Assembly: GCF_016908495.1 (NCBI RefSeq)
Contig: NZ_JAFBDZ010000003.1
Span: 496,001 to 560,000 of the forward strand
Origin: Rossellomorea pakistanensis
Lineage (GTDB): Bacteria; Bacillota; Bacilli; Bacillales; Bacillaceae_B
Direction of reading: 5' to 3'
DNA length: 64,000 nucleotides
Part shown: positions 9,799 through 18,378 of the stretch, piece after piece
How positions within the stretch are numbered: the first letter of the stretch is position 1
Layout: each line of letters opens with the position of its first letter
The notes under the pieces: generated by a model
Database searches by the model: none
What the model was told of the DNA's origin: nothing
Seen by the model: only the letters and a program-made list of their open reading frames with translations
Translations under genes and position numbers: made by a program

Positions 9799-10785
9799 TT
9801 GAGTTTTTTTAAAAAGTTAAAAGACAAGTTTTCACAATCATCCGATGCTGTTACGGAAAAATTTAAGGACGGTTTGTCGAAAACACGTGACAATTTTACA
9901 TCGAAAGTCAATGATCTTGTAGCACGTTATCGTAAAGTAGATGAGGATTTCTTCGAAGAATTAGAAGAGATTTTAATTGGGGCCGATGTTGGTTTTGAAA
10001 CCGTCATGGAATTAATTGATGAACTTAAACTTGAAGTGAAACGAAAAAATATTCAAGAAACGAAAGAGTTACAAAGTGTTATATCTGAAAAGCTAGTGGA
10101 GATCTATCATGGTGACGAAGGTCATTCTAATAGTTTAAACATCCAAAGTGAAGGATTAACAGTCATTTTAATGGTTGGTGTTAATGGGGTAGGAAAAACA
10201 ACGACAATTGGAAAAATGGCTCACATGTTCAATTCGGAGGGCAAAAAAGTTCTGTTGGCAGCGGGAGATACTTTTAGGGCTGGAGCGATTGAACAACTCG
10301 AGGTTTGGGGTGAACGAGTTGGAGTGGATGTTATCAAACAAGGTGCAGGTTCAGATCCGGCAGCAGTCATGTATGATGCCATTCAATCAGCTCGTGCTAG
10401 AAAAGCAGATGTCCTATTATGTGACACGGCTGGTAGACTTCAAAACAAAGTAAATCTGATGAATGAACTTGAAAAAGTGAAGAGAGTAATCGAAAGAGAA
10501 ATTCCAGGAGCACCTCATGAAGTGCTTCTCGTATTAGATGCCACCACTGGACAAAATGCCATGATTCAAGCAAAAACCTTTAAAGAAGCAACAAATGTAT
10601 CAGGAATTGTGTTAACAAAGTTGGATGGTACGGCTAAAGGTGGAATTGTACTTGCGATTCGAAACGAGCTGAAGATACCCGTAAAATATGTGGGTCTTGG
10701 AGAAGGAATGGACGATCTACAACCATTTGATGCAGAAAAATATGTGTATGGCCTCTTTTCTACACTGGTTGATGAAGAGAAATGA
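9799..10785 (+). CDS. ftsY: Signal recognition particle receptor FtsY
   Basis: FtsY is the SRP receptor GTPase that delivers ribosome-nascent-chain complexes to SecYEG. The product of 328 residues has a short basic N-terminus, the helical N domain, and the SRP-type G domain with GVNGVGKTT (127-135), DTAGR and TKLDGTAKGG. Translation begins at TTG 9799 after AGAGGTGA; no closer ATG fits the family N-terminus. It lacks the long acidic A domain of the E. coli protein, as usual in Bacillus. Confidence 0.96.
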   Translation: MSFFKKLKDKFSQSSDAVTEKFKDGLSKTRDNFTSKVNDLVARYRKVDEDFFEELEEILIGADVGFETVMELIDELKLEVKRKNIQETKELQSVISEKLVEIYHGDEGHSNSLNIQSEGLTVILMVGVNGVGKTTTIGKMAHMFNSEGKKVLLAAGDTFRAGAIEQLEVWGERVGVDVIKQGAGSDPAAVMYDAIQSARARKADVLLCDTAGRLQNKVNLMNELEKVKRVIEREIPGAPHEVLLVLDATTGQNAMIQAKTFKEATNVSGIVLTKLDGTAKGGIVLAIRNELKIPVKYVGLGEGMDDLQPFDAEKYVYGLFSTLVDEEK

Positions 10786-10795
10786 TAGTATGAGA

Positions 10796-10830
10796 AAGCA
10801 GACTTCTTGTGTTTAGGAGTCTGCTTTTTT
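10796..10830 (+). terminator. Intrinsic terminator after ftsY
   Basis: AAGCAGACT (10796-10804) pairs with AGTCTGCTT (10818-10826), followed by a T run to 10830. It closes the rnc-smc-ftsY unit. Confidence 0.9.
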
Positions 10831-10899
10831 CAGGTGCTTATGAATCAAAAATGAACAGTACTATTCTTAAAATAAATGCAAGTTAATTCCGGCTAATCC

Positions 10900-10928
10900 T
10901 TGACATTTACCTAATAAGCCTGTATATT
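10900..10928 (+). promoter_or_regulatory. Promoter of ylxM-ffh
   Basis: TTGACA (10900-10905), a 17-base spacer and TATATT (10923-10928) form an almost ideal sigma-A promoter. It lies between the ftsY terminator and ylxM. Confidence 0.88.
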
Positions 10929-10969
10929 TTCTAATGTAAAGGTTTTTCACTTAACAAGGAGGGGAAGGC

Positions 10970-11299
10970 ATGCTGGAGAAAACAACTCGTATGAATTATC
11001 TTTATGATTTTTATCAATCGTTGTTAACTCCTAAGCAGCGAAGTTATATGTCCCTCTATTATCTTGACGATTATTCGTTAGGAGAAATAGCCGAAGAATA
11101 TAGTGTTAGTCGTCAAGCTGTATATGACAACATTAAACGTACAGAGGCAATGCTTGAAGAATATGAAGAAAAACTTTTATTATTTCAGAAGTTTCAAGAG
11201 CGTAAGGTCATCTTACAAAATATGAAAGAATCGTTAAATAACAATACTTCTAAAAGTGGGATCCTAAATCTTTTAGACTCACTAGAGAAATTGGATTAG
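10970..11299 (+). CDS. ylxM: YlxM family putative DNA/RNA-binding helix-turn-helix protein
   Basis: YlxM proteins are small companions of the SRP GTPase gene ffh and in streptococci have been linked to SRP function. The 109-residue product is almost wholly helical, with a sigma-70 region-4-like helix-turn-helix ([22 protein letters not shown], roughly residues 41-62) and a C-terminal coiled-coil tail. ATG 10970 follows AAGGAGGGGA. Twelve bases separate it from ffh, so the two form an operon behind a strong promoter. Confidence 0.93.
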   Translation: MLEKTTRMNYLYDFYQSLLTPKQRSYMSLYYLDDYSLGEIAEEYSVSRQAVYDNIKRTEAMLEEYEEKLLLFQKFQERKVILQNMKESLNNNTSKSGILNLLDSLEKLD

Positions 11300-11311
11300 G
11301 AGGCGGCATAG

Positions 11312-12658
11312 ATGGCATTTGAAGGATTAGCCGACCGACTGCAGGGTACGATTCAGAAAATCCGTGGAAAAGGGAAAGTTTCAGAAGCGGATGTAAAAGA
11401 AATGATGAGGGAAGTACGTTTAGCTCTATTAGAGGCTGACGTCAACTTTAAAGTTGTTAAAACTTTTGTTAAAAAAGTTAGTGAACGTGCTGTCGGCCAG
11501 GAAGTCATGCAAAGCCTGACTCCAGGACAGCAAGTGATCAAAGTAGTAAAAGAAGAGCTTACTGAACTCATGGGTGGAGAGCAGAGTCAAATAGCGACAG
11601 CTAAACGTCCACCAACTGTTATCATGATGGTTGGTTTGCAGGGTGCTGGTAAAACAACGACCACTGGGAAATTAGCTAACCTATTAAGAAAAAAGTACAA
11701 TCGTAAACCGCTATTAGTTGCAGCAGATATTTATCGACCTGCAGCTATTAAACAGCTTGAAACACTTGGGAAACAGTTAAATATGCCTGTGTTTTCCATG
11801 GGCGACCAAGTAAGTCCAGTAGAAATTGCAGATAAAGCTATTGAAAAAGCAAAAGAAGAACATCATGATTATGTTTTAATTGATACCGCTGGTCGTCTTC
11901 ATATTGATGAAGAACTGATGGGTGAATTAAAGAACATAAAAGAGTTGTCTAAGCCTGATGAAATTTTCTTAGTGGTAGATGCAATGACAGGACAAGATGC
12001 TGTAAATGTAGCACAAAGCTTTAATGAGTCTCTTGGAATAACTGGTGTTGTTTTAACAAAGCTTGACGGGGACACCCGTGGTGGAGCGGCTCTTTCTATC
12101 CGTTCTGTTACAGAGAAACCTATCAAATTTGTTGGAATGGGCGAGAAATTAGATGCTCTAGAGGCATTTCACCCTGAGAGAATGGCTTCTCGTATTCTTG
12201 GGATGGGAGACGTTTTATCCCTTATTGAAAAAGCTCAAGCAAACGTTGATGAAGAAAAAGCAAAAGAGCTTGAGCAGAAAATGCGGACGATGTCCTTTAC
12301 ATTTGATGATTTTCTGGATCAATTAGGTCAAGTAAAGCAAATGGGACCATTGGATGAACTAATTAAAATGTTACCCGGCGCTAACAAGATGAAAGGCTTG
12401 GATAAAATTTCAGTTGATGATAAACAACTTGTTCATGTTGAAGCCATCATTCAATCTATGACAAAAGAAGAAAAACAACATCCTGAAGTGATTAATGCAG
12501 GTCGAAGAAAAAGAATTGCAAGAGGCAGTGGCACTTCTATTCAAGAAGTAAACCGCCTGCTTAAGCAATTTGAGGAAATGAAGAAAATGATGAAACAAAT
12601 GAGCGGCATGCAAGGGAAGGGCAAGATGAAAAAAGGCATGAAATTCCCATTTATGTAG
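11312..12658 (+). CDS. ffh: Signal recognition particle protein Ffh (SRP54)
   Basis: Ffh binds hydrophobic signal sequences and 4.5S-type SRP RNA. It partners FtsY, encoded just upstream. The 448-residue product has the helical N domain (1-90), G domain with GLQGAGKTTT (108-117), DTAGRLH and TKLDGDTRGG, and a methionine-rich M domain (about 330-448) ending in basic KGKMKKGMKF, used for signal peptide and RNA binding. ATG 11312 follows AGGAGGCGG. Length equals that of Bacillus Ffh. Confidence 0.98.
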   Translation: MAFEGLADRLQGTIQKIRGKGKVSEADVKEMMREVRLALLEADVNFKVVKTFVKKVSERAVGQEVMQSLTPGQQVIKVVKEELTELMGGEQSQIATAKRPPTVIMMVGLQGAGKTTTTGKLANLLRKKYNRKPLLVAADIYRPAAIKQLETLGKQLNMPVFSMGDQVSPVEIADKAIEKAKEEHHDYVLIDTAGRLHIDEELMGELKNIKELSKPDEIFLVVDAMTGQDAVNVAQSFNESLGITGVVLTKLDGDTRGGAALSIRSVTEKPIKFVGMGEKLDALEAFHPERMASRILGMGDVLSLIEKAQANVDEEKAKELEQKMRTMSFTFDDFLDQLGQVKQMGPLDELIKMLPGANKMKGLDKISVDDKQLVHVEAIIQSMTKEEKQHPEVINAGRRKRIARGSGTSIQEVNRLLKQFEEMKKMMKQMSGMQGKGKMKKGMKFPFM

Positions 12659-12668
12659 CTCTTGGTAA

Positions 12669-13049
<381 letters not shown>

Positions 13050-13060
13050 GCTATTAGCCT

Positions 13061-13294
13061 ATGGAAGAACTAATTTTAACGATTGTAAAGCCCTTGGTTG
13101 ATCACCCTGATGAGGTTAAAATTAACTTAGAAGAAAGTGATCGATCCATTACTTATAAACTATCCGTGCATCCTGAGGATATGGGTAAAGTAATAGGCAA
13201 GCAAGGGCGCGTAGCGAAAGCCATTCGAACTGTGGTCTATGCTGCATCAGGATCTAAACAACAGAAGAAGGTCTTTTTAGAGATCGTTGAATAG
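13061..13294 (+). CDS. khpA: KH-domain RNA-binding protein KhpA (YlqC)
   Basis: KhpA is a small single-KH-domain protein that binds RNA, in other Firmicutes as a partner of KhpB/Jag in cell-length control. The 77-residue product carries the KH signature DMGKVIGKQGRVAKAIR with GKQG as the GxxG loop. No strong ribosome binding site precedes ATG 13061, so translation may be coupled to rpsP, which ends 11 bases upstream. A terminator follows directly. Confidence 0.92.
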   Translation: MEELILTIVKPLVDHPDEVKINLEESDRSITYKLSVHPEDMGKVIGKQGRVAKAIRTVVYAASGSKQQKKVFLEIVE

Positions 13295-13317
13295 AGGGAG
13301 GATTATCCTCCCTTTTT
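13295..13317 (+). terminator. Intrinsic terminator after khpA
   Basis: AGGGAGGA (13295-13302) and TCCTCCCT (13306-13313) form an 8-bp stem with a 3-base loop followed by T. It starts on the base after the khpA stop codon. A separate promoter for ylqD-rimM-trmD is therefore expected, but none with good boxes was seen in 13318-13405. Confidence 0.85.
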
Positions 13318-13419
13318 ACATACCCTTTTTTAATCGATTATGTTAAAATTTTGAAATTGTTCATTTTCATCTCTGAAGAAAAAGCCTGAAGAATAGGATT
13401 ATTAGTAGGGGGCGTTAAG

Positions 13420-13806
13420 GTGAAAATCCTTCAGAAGATTACAATTAAACAAGTATTAACAGAGGAAAGTAAGCGCACTTTAATCAATAAGTATGAAGGG
13501 AGAAAGCATCAACTCCAAAAAGAGTGTGATCAATTACGATTTGAGCTGAAAAAATTAGAAAAGTCTAAGAGATTTTCTTCTCAAAGTCTAAAAGACAATT
13601 TTGAAAAAGAGATGTCGGTGAGGCAAGAGAAGATAAAGCTGGTTGATTTTCAATTAGAGCAATTACATATCCTTCCACTTGAAAGTGAATTGAAAGAAAA
13701 AGAAGTTCAAGGTATTGTAGACATAGATATTGGTGACAATTGGGATGAACAAACCTTAGAGAAAACGATCGTAGTGAAAAATGGAATTGTGACGGAAATA
13801 CGTTAG
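13420..13806 (+). CDS. ylqD: YlqD family protein of unknown function
   Basis: This 128-residue protein matches the Bacillus YlqD family by position (between khpA and rimM) and by its start [15 protein letters not shown]. Residues 25-85 are a charged coiled coil; the tail forms a short beta-rich segment ([27 protein letters not shown]). The start is GTG 13420 behind TAGGGGGCG. Function is not known; the link with rimM (12 bases downstream) suggests ribosome or tRNA-related work, which is inference only. Confidence 0.85.
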   Translation: MKILQKITIKQVLTEESKRTLINKYEGRKHQLQKECDQLRFELKKLEKSKRFSSQSLKDNFEKEMSVRQEKIKLVDFQLEQLHILPLESELKEKEVQGIVDIDIGDNWDEQTLEKTIVVKNGIVTEIR

Positions 13807-13817
13807 AGGTGAATGAA

Positions 13818-14336
13818 ATGGATAAATGGTTTAATGTTGGAAAAATCGTAAATACTCATGGTGTTAGAGGAGAAGTAAGAGTCATTTCTAGAACCGATTT
13901 CCCTGAAGAGAGGTATGAACTAGGAAATACACTCTATCTTTTTTCTTCTCTACAAGAAGAGCCGCTTCCTCTAGTAGTAAAGAGCCATCGAAGACATAAG
14001 AATTTCGACCTTTTAACATTTGAAGGCTTTGACAATATTAGTCAAGTTGAACCATTTAAAGGAAGTCTATTAAAAGTACCTGAAGAACAGCTAAGTGAGC
14101 TTGAAGAAGGAGAATTTTATTTTCATGAAATTATTGGTTGTCATGTGATAACGATTGATGGACAGGAAATAGGTATCGTTAAAGAGATTTTATCAACAGG
14201 CGCTAATGATGTATGGGTTGTAAAAGGTAACGGTAATAAAGAGCACCTTATTCCGTTTATTGATGATGTTGTTAAAGAAGTGAATATTGACGATAAACAG
14301 ATCATTATAGAGCCGATGGAAGGGCTATTACAATGA
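13818..14336 (+). CDS. rimM: 16S rRNA processing/ribosome maturation factor RimM
   Basis: RimM assists assembly of the 30S head domain and binds S19. The 172-residue product has the N-terminal RimM beta-barrel ([18 protein letters not shown]) and a C-terminal PRC-barrel ([12 protein letters not shown] to EGLLQ). The start is ATG 13818 after AGAGGTGA; an in-frame GTG at 13809 sits in that site. It overlaps trmD by four bases (ATGA), the usual coupled pair. Confidence 0.96.
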   Translation: MDKWFNVGKIVNTHGVRGEVRVISRTDFPEERYELGNTLYLFSSLQEEPLPLVVKSHRRHKNFDLLTFEGFDNISQVEPFKGSLLKVPEEQLSELEEGEFYFHEIIGCHVITIDGQEIGIVKEILSTGANDVWVVKGNGNKEHLIPFIDDVVKEVNIDDKQIIIEPMEGLLQ

Positions 14337-15070
14337 AAATAGATGTCCTTTCCCTTTTTCCTAAAATGTTTGAAGGTGTCCTTGGAGAATCGATATTAAA
14401 AAAAGCTAAGGAAAAAAATGCGGTTGAATATAACGTTATTAATTTCAGAGAGTTTGCTGACAACAAACATGGACAGGTGGATGACTATCCATACGGTGGA
14501 GGTGCAGGTATGGTGTTAAAGCCTCAGCCAATATTTGATGCTGTTGATCACTTAACAAATCAAACAGAAGACAACCAGAAACCACGTGTGGTCCTTCTTT
14601 GTCCTCAGGGTGAACGCTATACACAATCAAAAGCAGAAGAATTGTCTAAAGAGGACCATTTAATCTTTATTTGTGGGCATTATGAAGGCTATGATGAAAG
14701 AATACGAGAGCATGTTATTACAGACGAAATTTCCATTGGAGATTTTGTCTTAACGGGAGGAGAGTTAGGAGCGATGGTGATTATTGATAGCGTCGTTCGT
14801 CTCTTACCAGGGGTTTTAGGGAATGAAGACTCCCCGGTTCTTGACTCTTTTTCATCTGGACTGCTCGAACATCCTCATTATACAAGGCCAGCAGACTTTA
14901 GGGGTCTAAAAGTGCCTCCTGAATTAATTTCTGGAAATCATAAGGTTATTGAAGAATGGAGACAAAAAGAATCTATTAGACGGACTTATGAAAGAAGGCC
15001 AGATCTATTAGAAAATTATCCATTAAATGATCAACAAAAGAGCTGGATAGAAAAATGGAGAAATTCTTGA
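14333..15070 (+). CDS. trmD: tRNA (guanine-N1)-methyltransferase TrmD
   Basis: TrmD makes m1G37 in tRNAs to prevent frameshifting. It is a SPOUT knot methyltransferase of 245 residues with the start [15 protein letters not shown], the SAM-binding knot [12 protein letters not shown] and [14 protein letters not shown], and the C-terminal tRNA-binding segment LEHPHYTRP. Four bases overlap with rimM. No terminator follows before the rplS promoter. Confidence 0.97.
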   Translation: MKIDVLSLFPKMFEGVLGESILKKAKEKNAVEYNVINFREFADNKHGQVDDYPYGGGAGMVLKPQPIFDAVDHLTNQTEDNQKPRVVLLCPQGERYTQSKAEELSKEDHLIFICGHYEGYDERIREHVITDEISIGDFVLTGGELGAMVIIDSVVRLLPGVLGNEDSPVLDSFSSGLLEHPHYTRPADFRGLKVPPELISGNHKVIEEWRQKESIRRTYERRPDLLENYPLNDQQKSWIEKWRNS

Positions 15071-15077
15071 GTGACCA

Positions 15078-15106
15078 TTGCAACATGAATGTGGGTGTGA
15101 TATTAT
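15078..15106 (+). promoter_or_regulatory. rplS promoter
   Basis: TTGCAA (15078-15083), a 17-base spacer and TATTAT (15101-15106) lie just after trmD. The start point near 15112 would give a leader of about 95 bases. Confidence 0.7.
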
Positions 15107-15111
15107 AGTCT

Positions 15112-15207
15112 TTGTGACTTGAGCTCAATTGCACTTGTCATTCGATCTGGATGTTCCGCTACAATCATCGCTTTTGTAAGAGCATCTGTTGGAAGGAGTT
15201 GAAAAAG
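15112..15207 (+). promoter_or_regulatory. L19 leader (rplS cis-regulatory RNA)
   Basis: The leader before rplS resembles the Firmicute L19 leader, thought to let L19 control its own synthesis. Seen directly: GATGTTC (15150-15156) pairs with GAGCATC (15180-15186) around a conserved-looking loop, with the ribosome binding site GGAAGGAG immediately after. The identification rests on memory of the motif and on position; a covariance-model search would settle it. Confidence 0.6.
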
Positions 15208-15552
15208 ATGCACAAATTAATCGAAGAAATTACTAAAGAACAACTTCGCAGTGATTTACCATCTTTCCGTCCTGGTGATACAGTTCGTGTACACGTTAAC
15301 ATCGTTGAGGGTACTCGTGAACGTATTCAGGTATACGAAGGAGTAGTAATCAAACGCCGCGGTGGTGGTGTAAGCGAAACGTTTACAGTTCGTAAAATTT
15401 CTTATGGTGTTGGTGTTGAACGTACATTCCCTGTACACACACCAAAAATCGCGAAGCTTGAAGTGATTCGTCGTGGTAAAGTCCGTCGTGCGAAACTTTA
15501 CTACCTACGTAACCTACGTGGTAAAAAAGCTCGTATTAAAGAAATTCGATAG
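15208..15552 (+). CDS. rplS: 50S ribosomal protein L19
   Basis: L19 sits at the 30S-50S interface. The 114-residue basic product has the family segments [23 protein letters not shown] and the end [24 protein letters not shown] 15208 follows GGAAGGAG; upstream in-frame codons from 15151 lie in the leader RNA and are rejected. It has its own promoter, leader and terminator, so it is a separate unit. Confidence 0.97.
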   Translation: MHKLIEEITKEQLRSDLPSFRPGDTVRVHVNIVEGTRERIQVYEGVVIKRRGGGVSETFTVRKISYGVGVERTFPVHTPKIAKLEVIRRGKVRRAKLYYLRNLRGKKARIKEIR

Positions 15553-15560
15553 TTTTTTGA

Positions 15561-15590
15561 AAAAAGGAGCTTGGTTACAAGCTCCTTTTT
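15561..15590 (+). terminator. Intrinsic terminator after rplS
   Basis: AAAAAGGAGCTTG (15561-15573) pairs perfectly with CAAGCTCCTTTTT (15578-15590) around a GTTA loop. The A/T arms make it potentially bidirectional. Confidence 0.92.
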
Positions 15591-15850
15591 CTTCTTTAAT
15601 AAAGGCTATTTTCGTCAAGATTATTCCTTTTCGAACAAGGTAGAAACCCGAAATGATTAAGGTTTCAGAGCATTTTTTCGTCAAAGCAAAAATTGTTTCA
15701 TTAGGTATTGATTGATATCAGATATTTATAATTGATACAAAAGCAACGAATTTAAGAAAAGAGCCTTAATAAAGAAAACTCTAACTTAAATGATCAATAT
15801 TCAAGATAACTAATGTAAAATTACTCCGTTTTTTGTAAAATGAATAAGAG
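15591..15850 (+). other. AT-rich region between rplS and the lepB leader
   Basis: No gene was recognised. The octamer TTCGTCAA occurs at 15611-15618 and 15677-15684 (a third copy is at 15896-15903), and GAAACC/GGTTTC arms lie near 15643-15665. No promoter with both boxes in good spacing was found, though several TAAAAT and TATAAT strings occur. Confidence 0.4.
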
Positions 15851-15852
15851 GG

Positions 15853-16002
15853 CTTCCTTAGAGATATTTATAATCTTTTCAATTTCTTAAGGAAGTTCGT
15901 CAAATGCTAGCGCAAGCAGCTAGCCTCTATAGAGAGAGGTATATACATAATGCTATCAAAGACTTGTGCCGTTTGATACTACATACTAGGTGGTGTACGA
16001 TT
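15853..16002 (+). promoter_or_regulatory. Multi-hairpin leader before lepB (candidate cis-regulatory RNA)
   Basis: Successive inverted repeats are CTTCCTTA 15853-15860 with TAAGGAAG 15888-15895, GCTAGC 15906-15911 with GCTAGC 15919-15924, CCTCT 15924-15928 with AGAGG 15935-15939, and TATCAAA 15954-15960 with TTTGATA 15972-15978. The last is followed by the AGGTGG ribosome binding site of lepB. Such a density of stems is unusual for this AT-rich DNA. No known riboswitch class is recognised. Confidence 0.45.
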
Positions 16003-16557
16003 TTGGCTAGAGAGAAAAATGAATTATGGGAGTGGACCAAAGCATTACTTATTGCAGTGGGCCTAGCAGCAATTATTCGCTATTTTTTATTTGCACCAAT
16101 TGTTGTTGACGGCTTATCGATGAGCCCTACATTAGATAATGGCGACCGTATGATTGTCAATAAGTTAAACTATAATGTGGGGAACCCTGATCGGTTTGAT
16201 ATTGTGGTATTCCATGCACCGGAGAAAAAGGATTATATTAAACGAGTAATCGGGCTTCCAGGTGATAAAATTGAATATAAAGATGATACTTTATATATAA
16301 ATGGTAAACCCTATAAAGAACCATATTTAGATAAAAAAAAGCAAAAATTAACTAACGGGAAACAATTAACAGAAGATTTTACTTTAGTAGAGAAAACGGG
16401 AAAAGAAACCGTACCAGAAGGACATCTTTTTGTAATGGGTGACAACCGTCAATTTAGTAAAGACAGCCGGCATATTGGTACGATTCCAATTGAAGAAGTA
16501 ATCGGAGATACAAATCTGGTTTATTGGCCAATCGAGGAAATTCGATGGGTGGAATAG
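16003..16557 (+). CDS. lepB: Type I signal peptidase
   Basis: Signal peptidase I removes signal peptides from secreted proteins at the outer face of the membrane. The 184-residue product has one N-terminal transmembrane helix (about 14-30), the catalytic serine in GLSMSPTL (Ser39), the general-base lysine in YIKRVIGLPGD (Lys80) and box E GDNR..SKDSR, matching Bacillus SipS/SipT size. The start is TTG 16003, about eight bases after AGGTGG; the frame is open further upstream (ATG 15904) but that part is hairpin-rich leader without homology. Confidence 0.92.
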   Translation: MAREKNELWEWTKALLIAVGLAAIIRYFLFAPIVVDGLSMSPTLDNGDRMIVNKLNYNVGNPDRFDIVVFHAPEKKDYIKRVIGLPGDKIEYKDDTLYINGKPYKEPYLDKKKQKLTNGKQLTEDFTLVEKTGKETVPEGHLFVMGDNRQFSKDSRHIGTIPIEEVIGDTNLVYWPIEEIRWVE

Positions 16558-16622
16558 TTGTACATTAAGCATTAATAGGAATGAATAACGAGAAGAACAG
16601 AGAATAAGAAAGAGGTGGTCGT

Positions 16623-17492
16623 ATGACCATTCAATGGTTTCCGGGCCATATGGCTAAAGCTCGTAGACAAGTAACGGAAAAGTTAAAGCTTGTCGATATT
16701 GTTATAGAACTTGTAGATGCGAGAATCCCCCTATCATCTAGAAATCCAATGGTAGATGAAATAGTTCAACAAAAGCCCCGCTTAGTGCTTTTAAATAAAG
16801 CAGATATGGCAGATCCAGAAATGACAAAGAAGTGGATCGAATATTTTAAGGAAAAAGGTTTCACAGCACTTGCTGTTAATGCTCAAGGTGGTACAGGGCT
16901 TCAAGAAATTGTGAAATCGTCAAAAATCATTCTAAGTGCGAAGTTTGAGAGAATGAAAGCGAAGGGGATGAATCCTCGAGCTATACGTGCGATGATTGTA
17001 GGAATCCCGAACGTAGGAAAATCAACCATTATTAATAGACTTGCGAAAAAGAACATTGCTAAAACTGGAAATACTCCTGGAGTAACGAAAGCTCAGCAGT
17101 GGATTAAGGTCGGTAAAGAACTTGAGTTATTAGATACACCTGGTATTCTTTGGCCGAAATTTGAGGATCAAGAAATAGGATATAAACTAGCATTAACAGG
17201 TGCCATCAAAGATACCATCCTAAATCTACAAGATATCTCCGTATATGGACTTAGGTTCTTAGAAAAGCATTATCCAGAACGATTAAAGAATCGATACAAT
17301 ATGGATGAAATTCCAGAAGAGATTGTCGATCTCTTTGATATAATCGGAAAACAAAGAGGGTGCTTAATGGCAGGTGGAGAAATCAATTACGATAAAACCT
17401 CCGAGTTGATCATTAGAGATATTCGCGATGAACGGTTAGGAAAGCTCACATTCGATTTACCTGAAAATCTATCGAAATATGACAGAGACTGA
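16623..17492 (+). CDS. rbgA: Ribosome biogenesis GTPase RbgA (YlqF)
   Basis: RbgA is an essential GTPase in Bacillus that completes 50S assembly. The 289-residue product is a circularly permuted GTPase: G4 NKAD (58-61) precedes G1 GIPNVGKST (127-135) and G3 DTPG (171-174). The C-terminal region carries the ANTAR-like RNA-binding helices. ATG 16623 follows AGAGGTGG. It lies 65 bases after lepB with no terminator, and its stop codon is inside the hairpin that follows. Confidence 0.97.
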   Translation: MTIQWFPGHMAKARRQVTEKLKLVDIVIELVDARIPLSSRNPMVDEIVQQKPRLVLLNKADMADPEMTKKWIEYFKEKGFTALAVNAQGGTGLQEIVKSSKIILSAKFERMKAKGMNPRAIRAMIVGIPNVGKSTIINRLAKKNIAKTGNTPGVTKAQQWIKVGKELELLDTPGILWPKFEDQEIGYKLALTGAIKDTILNLQDISVYGLRFLEKHYPERLKNRYNMDEIPEEIVDLFDIIGKQRGCLMAGGEINYDKTSELIIRDIRDERLGKLTFDLPENLSKYDRD

Positions 17493-17520
17493 GACTATTT
17501 ATGTTCAGTCTCTTTACTTT
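17484..17520 (+). terminator. Hairpin overlapping the rbgA stop codon (weak terminator or attenuator)
   Basis: AGAGACTGA (17484-17492) pairs perfectly with TCAGTCTCT (17505-17513); the left arm ends in the rbgA TGA. The tail TTACTTTT is only partly T. It may reduce transcription into rnhB. Confidence 0.6.
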
Positions 17521-17556
17521 TACGATATCATTGTCGATACATATAGGAGAGGAAAT

Positions 17557-18351
17557 ATGTCTAAATTACCAAGTATTAAAGAAATAGAAACCATATTAAA
17601 AGAAATAGAAGATCCAAAAGATGATAGACTACAAAAGTACGGGAAGGATTCACGAATAGGAGTTCAACGATTAATAAAAAGATGGATGAAACAAAAGCGT
17701 GAAGAAGAAATGCAGTCCCTAGAGTTTCAACAACTTTGTATATTTGAAAAAGAATTAAGGGACGAAGGGTACCAATACATAACAGGGATTGATGAAGTTG
17801 GACGGGGACCAATAGCTGGACCAGTTGTTGCTGCGGCAGTAATTCTTCCATCGACCTTTTTTTTACCTGGGATAAACGATTCGAAAAAATTAAGTGAGAA
17901 AAAAAGAGAGCTTTGTGCAAAATATATAACGAAACATGCCATTTCTGTAGGAATAGGGATTGTATCTTCTAATGAAATTGATCAAATTAATATCTACCAA
18001 GCGACTAAAAAAGCGATGATTTCAGCGATTCATCAACTGAATGTAAAACCAGAATATTTATTGATAGATGCAATGCAACTAGAAGTCCCCTATCCTCAAA
18101 AGTCAATCATTAAAGGGGATTCTAAAAGTGTTTCGATTGCGGCAGCATCTATCATGGCAAAGGTAACAAGAGATCGAATGATGAAGGAATATGCTGAAGA
18201 GTACAAGGACTATGGTTTTGAAAAGAATATGGGTTATGGGACAAGAGAACATCTCAATGGGCTGAAATTGTATGGTGCAACACCGATCCATAGAAAGTCC
18301 TTCGCTCCAGTTAAGGATCTATCAAGAATGAAAGAGCTTAGTGACTCATAG
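17557..18351 (+). CDS. rnhB: Ribonuclease HII
   Basis: RNase HII removes ribonucleotides embedded in DNA. The 264-residue product has a Bacillus-type N-terminal extension of about 70 residues, then the catalytic motif GIDEVGRGPIAGPVVAA (Asp79, Glu80), the third acidic residue in LLIDAM and the tyrosine region GYGTREH. ATG 17557 is behind GGAGAGG; in-frame codons from 17479 overlap rbgA and are rejected. Confidence 0.95.
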   Translation: MSKLPSIKEIETILKEIEDPKDDRLQKYGKDSRIGVQRLIKRWMKQKREEEMQSLEFQQLCIFEKELRDEGYQYITGIDEVGRGPIAGPVVAAAVILPSTFFLPGINDSKKLSEKKRELCAKYITKHAISVGIGIVSSNEIDQINIYQATKKAMISAIHQLNVKPEYLLIDAMQLEVPYPQKSIIKGDSKSVSIAAASIMAKVTRDRMMKEYAEEYKDYGFEKNMGYGTREHLNGLKLYGATPIHRKSFAPVKDLSRMKELSDS

Positions 18352-18378
18352 ATCTATATAGTTAAGGGAGATTGGAAA

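Noticed and set aside
9276..9911. Long open frame (about 211 codons) antisense to smc/ftsY
   Set aside because: It lies wholly against well-supported genes, has low-complexity Ser/Asn-rich translation, no family pattern and no ribosome binding site.
15853..16002. T-box or known riboswitch before lepB
   Set aside because: No T-box sequence (AGGGTGGNACCGCG-type) and no recognised aptamer core is present; kept only as an unclassified leader.
15904..16002. Extended LepB N-terminus starting at ATG 15904
   Set aside because: The added 33 residues contain no family similarity, the DNA is full of inverted repeats, and there is no ribosome binding site before 15904, unlike TTG 16003.
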